Origin: Gelatoporia subvermispora B
Lineage: Eukaryota > Basidiomycota > Agaricomycetes > Polyporales > Gelatoporiaceae
Direction: 5' to 3'
Assembly (NCBI GenBank): GCA_000320605.2
Contig: KB445809.1
Location: 186,001-250,000, forward strand
DNA length: 64,000 nucleotides
In this document: one piece after another, positions 57,016 through 64,000 of the stretch
Layout: each line of letters opens with the position of its first letter
Position numbering within the stretch: the stretch's first letter is position 1
Made by a program: the position numbers and the translations under genes
Notes under the pieces: generated by a model
Told to the model about the DNA's origin: nothing
What the model saw: the letters and a program-made list of their open reading frames with translations, nothing else
The model's database searches: none

Positions 57016-58750
57016 TTAATAACGCGTACGCCCTACGACAAGTAGTCCAACAGCGACGAATGCGACAAGTACTACTGCGTGTCGGTCTGTATACTCAACT
57101 CCGAGAATATTGAGACGCCAAGCATCGCCTAGCGGCCGCTCATTCGTGTCTTTAAGCGCATGAGCACGTCTCTTCAAACAGGCCAGATAGGACGTACCAA
57201 CTGTTGGTTTGGGACGATCCCGATCCATCTTGTTCCTGTCTGATGAGTCCACTACATCGATCCCTAACTCCTTAAACGCATTTTGTGCAGTCTCCTCGTT
57301 CACTACGCGATGTGCTGGCGGTGGTGGTGGTAGAGGGCTTGCACTGGTGGCGGCATTGAGAGGTATAATGGGTGCAGTGTCGACGGTCATAGATACACCA
57401 GGGTCCAGCAGTGCATCGGACAGGGAAGGCGGGGCATCGAGGTCGCGGTTTGCAGCACCTTGCGGTTGCTCAAAAGCGAAGTCCTCTGGAAACATCTGTG
57501 TCTGTCCTCTTCGCGGTCTGTTCACTCGAGTGAACGTGCGCAATGATAACACAAGCTATCAGCCCAACGTGAGCTGCCTTCCGAGCACACATGTGCGAAA
57601 TACTAACCATCCAGTCTTTGAGTGCATTGTCTAACATCTGGCGACACTCGTCCAACTGCTGAGAGATGTCATCACGATACAACCATTGTCCGAACTTCCC
57701 GCGATGACGATGTCCACGGCTACGCAAGAATATGTATACTGTCCCAAACACTCTGTGGCCATTGGTCGTATGCATGAAAATCCCATAGACTGGCAAGCGT
57801 ACCCGATAAACCTCTCGATATGCTCGTCTAGGCCTTCGACTCCGGACTGCAATGCCTCTTGGTGCACGATGCACATTACCTCAACGCAGCGCCGACTTAG
57901 ACGTATATACTCTTGTTGATTTTTCTAATGCAATTTCGTCAGCATCGTCAGGGATCGCGCTTTGGGGGATCAGTTTCCAGCAACATCTAACGCACGTGCA
58001 CCAACTTGAGATCCTTCGCAATGTTATTCACCACGCCCAGAATAACATCGAGCCCAGGAACCGGAGAGAGCTTCGAAAGTCTCTCAAGGAGCCGCATGGA
58101 CTCATATGCGATATTGCCTGCTGCGGGAGAAGGGTCTGACTCTTTCATCGCAAAGGTCTTATTCATGAAAGCGTCAGCTCAGCGAGCGATTACATGAGCC
58201 AATGGACAGACGCACTCCGAGCTGAACCAGTTGAGTGTCCAGAAGCACTGGCGGCGGGCTGACCGGCCTCGGGATGAGCTCCGCTTCGCCTCCATATAGA
58301 ATTTGCTCAGTGCCCCTTATCGGTAAAATCCGTCGAGCCACTCCTGCGGTTGCAGGATTGATGGGCAGAGGACGTCGAGAGATTCCTGAGACTGTAGCGA
58401 TGGATGTTGCTATCCTCTCTGCTTGTTCTGTTAACGCTGGTATCGAGAGAGCAGGAGTATTCCTGACGGGCCTGGGCTCAAATACATGATCTACGGGAGG
58501 TGGAAGGGCTGTGCGGGGGCTAATCAGGTGCTCGAGGCAGGTCGCATGTAAGAGAGAGAGAGGGCGTAGCATACGTGTCACACCTATTGAGATCTTCCGA
58601 GAGTGAAGGTGCGGAGCGAGGACGCTCTGTGGATTGGGATCGACTCCTTCCGAACTTGCCGAAAATATTGGTCCTGGGAGTGACAGCTGAGGTGGGTGTC
58701 GGAGGCGGGCTCCTTGACTGTGATTTCCGCCGGTTGCTTTGCTTTGCCAT
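57016..58750 (-). CDS. Tail-anchored protein with MLKL/HeLo-like helical domain
   Basis: Six exons (58750-58584, 58519-58194, 58135-57996, 57924-57812, 57752-57608, 57495-57016) join to 456 aa. Residues 1-165 are basic, Ser/Pro-rich and disordered. The helical domain follows: AYESMRLLERLSKLSPVPGLDVILGVVNNIAKDL, NQQEYIRLSRRCVEVMCIVHQE and KFGQWLYRDDISQQLDECRQMLDNALKDW. This is the same SPVPGL + NxQExxRLxRRC signature as the gene at 10910-13169, with matching intron positions. A later AFKELGIDVV matches AFQEMGIEVV there. The C-terminus is a single hydrophobic helix ending in a few polar residues (HAVVLVAFVAVGLLVVGRTRY), i.e. a tail anchor. The acceptor of the last intron (112 nt) is the least certain join. 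A role in membrane-linked cell death or signalling is inferred only from domain resemblance. Confidence 0.75.
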
Positions 58751-59711
58751 CCTGAGTGAGATAGTGGGCGGGCCCTGGGATAGACAAGCGATGAAACCGG
58801 CGGGCCCACCTTATATGTTCCGGATTCCCGCTCTCACCGCTGCAACCAAACTCACATGGTCAAAAGGTACTGCGAAAGCATAAGTGCCTGTGACTCAATG
58901 CGCTATTTGGATCTTAGAAGCTAAATGGAAGCGCGTGACGAGAACAGACATCAGCTTCCATCGAGAGGTTGGACACTCTTACTCCGGTAAAGTAATGGTG
59001 TCCTGTTGTGAGATGTGGCTGACCTGTGTCGACTGAACTCCGAAGGTCCTCGTGATTGATACGTTGCAGGCATTCTGCCAGACTTAGAACTACAGTAGTT
59101 AACCACGGGTACAAGGCCAACAGCCATCTATCAATCGCACTAAGCTTGAGTTCCAAACCACCTTCTCTGTCAGCTTGTGGACAGAAGCGTATCGGTCGGG
59201 GATATTGTGACACTCAATTCTGAAAGCGATTGCTTGAACTGTATTGGACCATGCAATGAGATCCGAGTCTGAGCCGAAGTGGGAGAAACAGTCCAGTGCG
59301 CATTCGCAGAAGGTCCCGTAGTGCACAGAAAGAGTCATGCTATCAACGTGAGAAAAGCATGACTGTAACAAGTGGGCCTCTCAATACCGAATTGATGACT
59401 CTCAGTGAGCATGAGATCGCACAGGTGAATGATACACGCACACAAATTTGGAGCCTGAACCCGTCCCGCTATCGAGATTCGAGACTGATCCGTGTATACA
59501 TCGCCTAAGTTATAGCAAACTCCAACGCAGTTCTTTCACAGGTGCGTTTCCCATCTCTTGTAAGAGAAGCAAACTCAGCTCAAGGAGATGATCGCCCAGA
59601 TGCGACTCGGCGAGCAGGGTCCGAGAGGGTTCGAGTCGAACAACTCCAGCAGCCTGAAGCGCCCATGTATTTCCTAGCCGAAATATATGTCACGTGCAGA
59701 GCGCTTCCATT
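58751..59711. other. Intergenic upstream of the tRNA pair
   Basis: About 1 kb; its left part is the promoter of the tail-anchored gene. No coding region was recognised. Confidence 0.3.
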
Positions 59712-59793
59712 GGCCGACTGGCGAAATGGCATCGCGTCTGACTACGATTCGGTTGTTATCAGGAGATTGCAGGTTCGACCCCTGCGTCGGTCA
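59712..59793 (+). tRNA. tRNA-Arg(ACG) with 10-nt intron
   Basis: Same mature sequence and cloverleaf as the copy at 37437-37520. The anticodon loop CTACGA..A (anticodon ACG) is interrupted by ttcggttgtt after position 37. A Pol III terminator TTTTT follows immediately (59794-59798). Confidence 0.93.
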
Positions 59794-60059
59794 TTTTTCC
59801 TTCGATGCAGAGCACGAGTTGCTCTCGCATGGGTTGCCCCGCTTTTTGCCACCGTCCATGTAGCATATGCGAAACAAATGCTATTTGTCTGATTGCAGCT
59901 GTCTATACTGCTGTAAGGCAGGCATACTCCAAATCCTCTGAATACTCACTGCACCATGACTGACTTGCTAAGACGTTAGGGTCATGTCTAGCACCAAGAT
60001 GAAAACGATCCCGGGCCCTCCAACCACCTAATATATACCACCAATAGCCGATTGGTATC

Positions 60060-60138
60060 GGCCGACTGGCGAAATGGCATCGCGTCTGACTACGATATTG
60101 TAATCAGGAGATTGCAGGTTCGACCCCTGCGTCGGTCA
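60060..60138 (+). tRNA. tRNA-Arg(ACG) with 7-nt intron
   Basis: Identical mature sequence to the copies at 59712 and 37437, with a shorter intron (tattgta) after position 37. TTTT at 60144-60147 ends transcription. It lies about 270 bp downstream of the previous copy in the same direction. Confidence 0.93.
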
Positions 60139-60415
60139 CTCCGTTTTCGCATCCCAAACTTTTGTTACTTTTGCTCAACTTGCTCCTGCGAGTTGTGTGG
60201 TCCACCCCGCACGCTCCTCGGTACATCTAACTAAGTACCCTCCTTGGTAGAGAGAGCAGGATGTCGAGTAAAAGTCTTGTGGATCGTCCCCCGGTCAGTA
60301 TTCAGTGCTCGCCCGCCGTCGCAGTCCCTCGTTTTCGATGAAGGAGGTCCCAAATTACGAAAATATACAGGTATCTAAGATAGCAGCAACTAGGTATATC
60401 CCATCCATCTACCAT

Positions 60416-62022
60416 CTAGTCCTCCGCCTTCCCCTCCAGCATCCCATTCCGAACTTCCTGGTACAGCTCCTCGCACTTATCCAGCAGCACACGCCCCTCG
60501 CCCTCACGCTTGGGCACCTCACGGGCCTCCGCCACGCCGAGGCGCTCTGCGCCCCAGCGGTCTGTCTGCGAACCGTACTTCGGCATCGCGTGGTGCGGGT
60601 CGTGCACGTGTGGCGTGAGGACGCTCGGGAGCGGCGGGACAGCGAGCGCGACTTGTACCGCAGCAAGTGCAGCGTGGTAGGGTGAGAAAAGGACATGCGG
60701 CGAGCCCATGAGGCGGACCTGCGCGACAGGTTAGCAGATTGGGATGTAGGGAGATAGAGACTTACGATGTAGAAGAGCGCGGCCATGAAAAAGCGGCCAA
60801 AGGGGATCTGGTCGAGGAGAAGCGCGGCGAAGTTTGTCGGAGTGATACCCGGCTCGACGAGGTAATGTAGGACCTGTCCATCTGCCTCATCCTCTACAAC
60901 GGACGTTTGCTGATTGTCGTTCCCGTTGGCTACCGCATGTCCGTTCGCATGCCCATTTGCAACTGCATGTCCGTTACCGGAGGCAGACACAGGTTCTTTT
61001 GTACGTAAGAGCGCGCGACGGGTGAGCTCGAGCGCGATGATGTCGTTCTGGTACTTGGAAGCCTCGTACGCGAGGACCGTGTCCATTAGCTGCCAGTCCA
61101 CGCGGTCGTACTCAGGGCTCGCGTGGATAGACGACATCCATATCACGCGCGCTGATGCCGGAACCGCTCGCGAGTATGCATTAAGCACTGGTTGCATCGT
61201 GCGGAACTGGCCTGGGATCAGTCGGGCTGGAGCAAGCTGGGAAAACGGGTAGACGCACCAAGACGTAGTGCCCGAAGACATTGCACTGCCATGTCCATCC
61301 TAGCCCGTCCTTGCTCCGTGTGCCCTTCGTCTGGATGTTGTAACATGGGTGTTCGACTGTGTGCATTGGCTTGGTCGCGAGCTGCTTGAAGAACTTGCCC
61401 CAGCCGATATGGCTGAATGCCGCGACGCCAGCATTGCAGATCAGATGCGAGACGTAGAGATATCTGTATAAGCATGGTTAGCCCCAGACCCAGGCAACGC
61501 ATGCATCAAGCTGTGAGAGGAAACGTGGTCACGAGTAAGACACACCTCTCGCCAAACTCAGTCCCGAAGTTGAACACACTCTCCATAATGCTGAGGTCGA
61601 GATACATCACGGTGAGCTCGACGTTTGCACGGAACTCGCGCGCGTACGCGCCCTCAGCGGACCGTGCGTCAAGTTTTGCTATGTGGTCGTCCAGTAGACC
61701 GAGGAGCTGTGTTCGCGCGCGCTCAGCCCGTGTGCGATCGCGACATGCCATGACGATTGTCGCTCCAGTTGACGCAGGGACGTCATGAGAACCGACAGAA
61801 TCCGGGATGGTGATTTGTGGGTGCGGAGAAAAGAGGCGGGGTGACGCGTCTGGTGGGTTCCGGTGGGCGAGCTGGACAAGGAGACGATGGCAAATACCAA
61901 AGCCTACACCTCTGCGTTCATCCGCACAATATTTTGTTCAGTGATGAACGCGCAAGATGCTTGAGGACGACTCACCCGTTTGCGCCAGTCACAACGATGA
62001 TCGGGCGTTGTTGCGCGGGCAT
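60416..62022 (-). CDS. ERG27: 3-ketosteroid reductase of ergosterol synthesis
   Basis: An NADPH-dependent short-chain reductase that reduces the C-3 ketone during sterol C-4 demethylation at the ER, working with ERG25/ERG26. Five exons (62022-61976, 61911-61546, 61463-61259, 61206-60766, 60718-60416) join to 453 aa. The nucleotide-binding motif TGANGGVGFGIC is at about 11-22, split by the first intron. The catalytic YxxxK is AYEASKYQND. The ERG27-specific stretch SHIGWGKFFKQLATKPMHTVEHPCYNIQTKG is present, followed by WQCNVFGHYVL and WMSSIHASPEY. Two insertions stand out: a Pro/Ser-rich segment after the first beta-alpha unit, and a repetitive NGHA-rich segment (about 275-300). The C-terminal exon contains LMGSPHVLFSPYHAA. 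The gene looks intact. Confidence 0.92.
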
Positions 62023-64000
62023 GCTTGTCCACACCGACTGCGCGACTATTCCCCAGGAAGTTTCGGTTGTAAATAACTGATAGAACTGTCCGTAAATCGA
62101 GAAAGAGGACGAGAGAAGCTGGGGAGCAGGCAGCTTGCGCAGGACGTCTTAAGGCTTCCCACCATCGTCGCGGCCAAAAGTCATACGATTTTGCCGCCGG
62201 TGTGCAGGCGCGCACTTCATCGCAAGCGCCCGGTGTGCAATGTCGACCACGACCTCCTACAACTACAACCGTACACCATCCCCGGTTGACCTCCTCGCGC
62301 AGTGCTCTTTGGGATCCTGAGCATGTTCACGAAGATGAAGACCTGGTGACCTGCTCTGCATGATCATGGTTGTGCTGTCTGAACACCGCGTCCGCAAGAA
62401 TCGCCGACTTGATAATTTGCAGACCGTACATAGGCATCCATTTGGCTTCATGTCTTCAATTCCCGATCCGACCTTCGTTGCAGCGCAAGAAACTCTGCGC
62501 TTTCGCGTGCATTCCCCGAGCATCGCCAGCTCCGGGCTGGGCGATATGCCTCAACGCCGCTATTGCAGTGAGTCTCTTGATTTTTCTGGATGCCAAGCAA
62601 CATAACGAAGCTGTTCGACCCGGTAGTAAGGAACGTCGGAGATCTTGTGAAGTCACCTCTTGATTTGTTTGACGCTCATGGTGATCATGTCGCAGCTTGT
62701 GGACCTCCCATGCGTCAAGTGTTTGACAGGTTCGGCTCGCCTGCGAAGGTTAAACAACTTCGAGGCATGGTTTGTCAACAGCTCGTCGAACTTGCCCTAT
62801 ACAAGACTATTCACCTACCATTGGGCTGCTTGTTCTTTCCCTCCAGCGAGTACCTATTAGGTCATCAGCATGGCACCAACTATTCACGCGGACTTGCTTC
62901 TCTCGTTTGCTTGCACTGTTTGTATGGCGTCCTCGGCGTGACATTCTCTCTTATGACACGGCTGGATTGCAATTGAGGACGTCGGCGGGTTGGAAGGTTC
63001 GGGCATCGAGTCGGCTTTTCCAATTCACCGGCCAATCGCAAACACTGCAGATGCTAATTGGCTGCCAACTGCAGCATATGGCAGTTGTCATGCTGTCATG
63101 GTGTAGCTGATACTCAGCATTGTGCCAGAAGCGGAGCTAGCAACTCCACCGTTGTTGTCCACTGACAATGTCACCGAGGTCAGTTATTCTTTAGGCTGGG
63201 AATCCACGATGGTGTCGGTAATCTCTTGTTTCGAGAATTCCGGCAACTCCGGGTTGGGGCATCACAGCCCTCCGCAGAGAACACTCTCTGTACCCCGGAA
63301 ATGTTTGAGCGCCTCTGCCGGTAATTCCTTCTCTGATAACAAGTTGACATGGAGCGAAATGGAAATATTCGGGGGTACAACATCACTTCTATCTGTTGTT
63401 CGAAAGATCGCGACCATACAAATGCATCAACTCGTAAACGAACTCCTACACCTCGGGCGAGTCGAATTTCCATCTCCTGAGCCTTTATCCCCTTCATGCA
63501 CACGGATGTCGGGAATCGGATGCCGACAGGTGCGATAGACGTGCTTCGAGAAACGTGGCCGTTATATCTGACGAATGAGAGGATGGCATATACTATAACG
63601 AACCTCATGTACTCCCACTGCATTGACTAGGCCCCGCGTACATCATGATAAGGTTATTCATGAGGCGAGGGTCCTCAAGCAGCTGGAAAACCGGAAAAGT
63701 TGCTTTACAAATCAACGTGCTACATTGCGCGGACTGGGCGCTCGAGTACGAGACATAGGTGGAAGAGAGATACAGTCGATAGTTGAGCTCCGAATCACCG
63801 ACTCATTGCCATTCAATGCCCCTGAAGTTTCTCAACACCGCCACCTGAAGTAGTGTCGTGTCTGATGAACGTTTATAGCGTGATGAAGTCAAGAGCCCTC
63901 AGGTGTAACCGAACAATGATCAGATGACATGATGAAGTCAAGGACTCTTCAGGGTGACCGAGTGAACAATCAGAAAGGCCCACAGCTACACGGACTCGGG
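62023..64000. other. Right end of the window, no gene recognised
   Basis: About 2 kb. The frames 62590-62976 (+, 128 codons) and 63122-63538 (+, 138 codons) have no recognisable domain and no clear splice partners. The left part should hold the ERG27 promoter. A 49-bp imperfect tandem repeat is at the extreme right. Confidence 0.35.
63881..63974. repeat. Imperfect tandem repeat, period 49 bp, two copies
   Basis: tgatgaagtcaagagccctc (63881) recurs as tgatgaagtcaaggactctt at 63930. Both copies continue with a similar accga..gaacaat..cag. The array may extend past the window edge. Confidence 0.7.

Noticed and set aside
62590..62976. 128-codon plus frame at the right end
   Set aside because: No family resemblance, and several overlapping frames of similar length exist; not enough to call a gene.

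Overview
The window looks like nuclear DNA of an agaricomycete fungus, most likely a wood-decay polypore. Nearly every gene is broken by many short introns (about 45-65 nt, GT..AG with a few GC..AG candidates). Gene families typical of these fungi are present: a CYP63-type P450, a sesquiterpene synthase with tandem P450s, many-exon housekeeping enzymes, HET-domain and F-box proteins. All gene models below were built by hand from splice sites, reading phase and family motifs; no search was run.

Layout. 1-2885: end of a MYND-finger gene (-) and an F-box gene (+). 3226-3928: a four-helix MARVEL-like membrane protein (-). 5055-9824: GH38 vacuolar alpha-mannosidase (-) in 28 exons, one of them apparently only 2 nt. 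10910-13169: a protein with an MLKL/HeLo-like helical domain (+). 14611-17120: REX1-type RNA exonuclease (-). 18807-20388: TEA/ATTS transcription factor (-). 20389-24342: gene-poor, with a 13-bp minisatellite. 24343-25446: second F-box protein (-). 26355-27974: JmjC/cupin hydroxylase (+). 30048-30905: an 858-bp non-autonomous TIR element with TA target duplication, ending 43 bp before a CYP63-like P450 (30949-33537, +). 34234-37184: TRIAD3/RNF216-type RBR ubiquitin ligase (+). 37437-37520: tRNA-Arg(ACG) (-). 38529-40498: GPI-anchored GH13 amylase-like enzyme (+).

41420-56807 reads as a decaying terpenoid locus. It has two wrecked P450 copies (41420-43787, 47663-49989) and a P450 3' relic (about 46440-46560). 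Between them are a HET-domain gene (44558-46193), a sesquiterpene synthase carrying a one-base frameshift (50300-51838, -), and one intact P450 (54494-56807). 57016-58750 (-) is a paralogue of the 10.9-kb MLKL/HeLo-like protein, here with a C-terminal membrane anchor. Two further tRNA-Arg(ACG) genes lie at 59712 and 60060, and ERG27 3-ketosteroid reductase at 60416-62022 (-). The last 2 kb holds no recognisable gene.

Functionally the window mixes core housekeeping genes (sterol synthesis, RNA 3'-end processing, vacuolar glycan turnover, arginine tRNAs) with accessory genes for secondary metabolism, oxidation and possible self/non-self response. Damage is concentrated in the accessory P450/terpene block.
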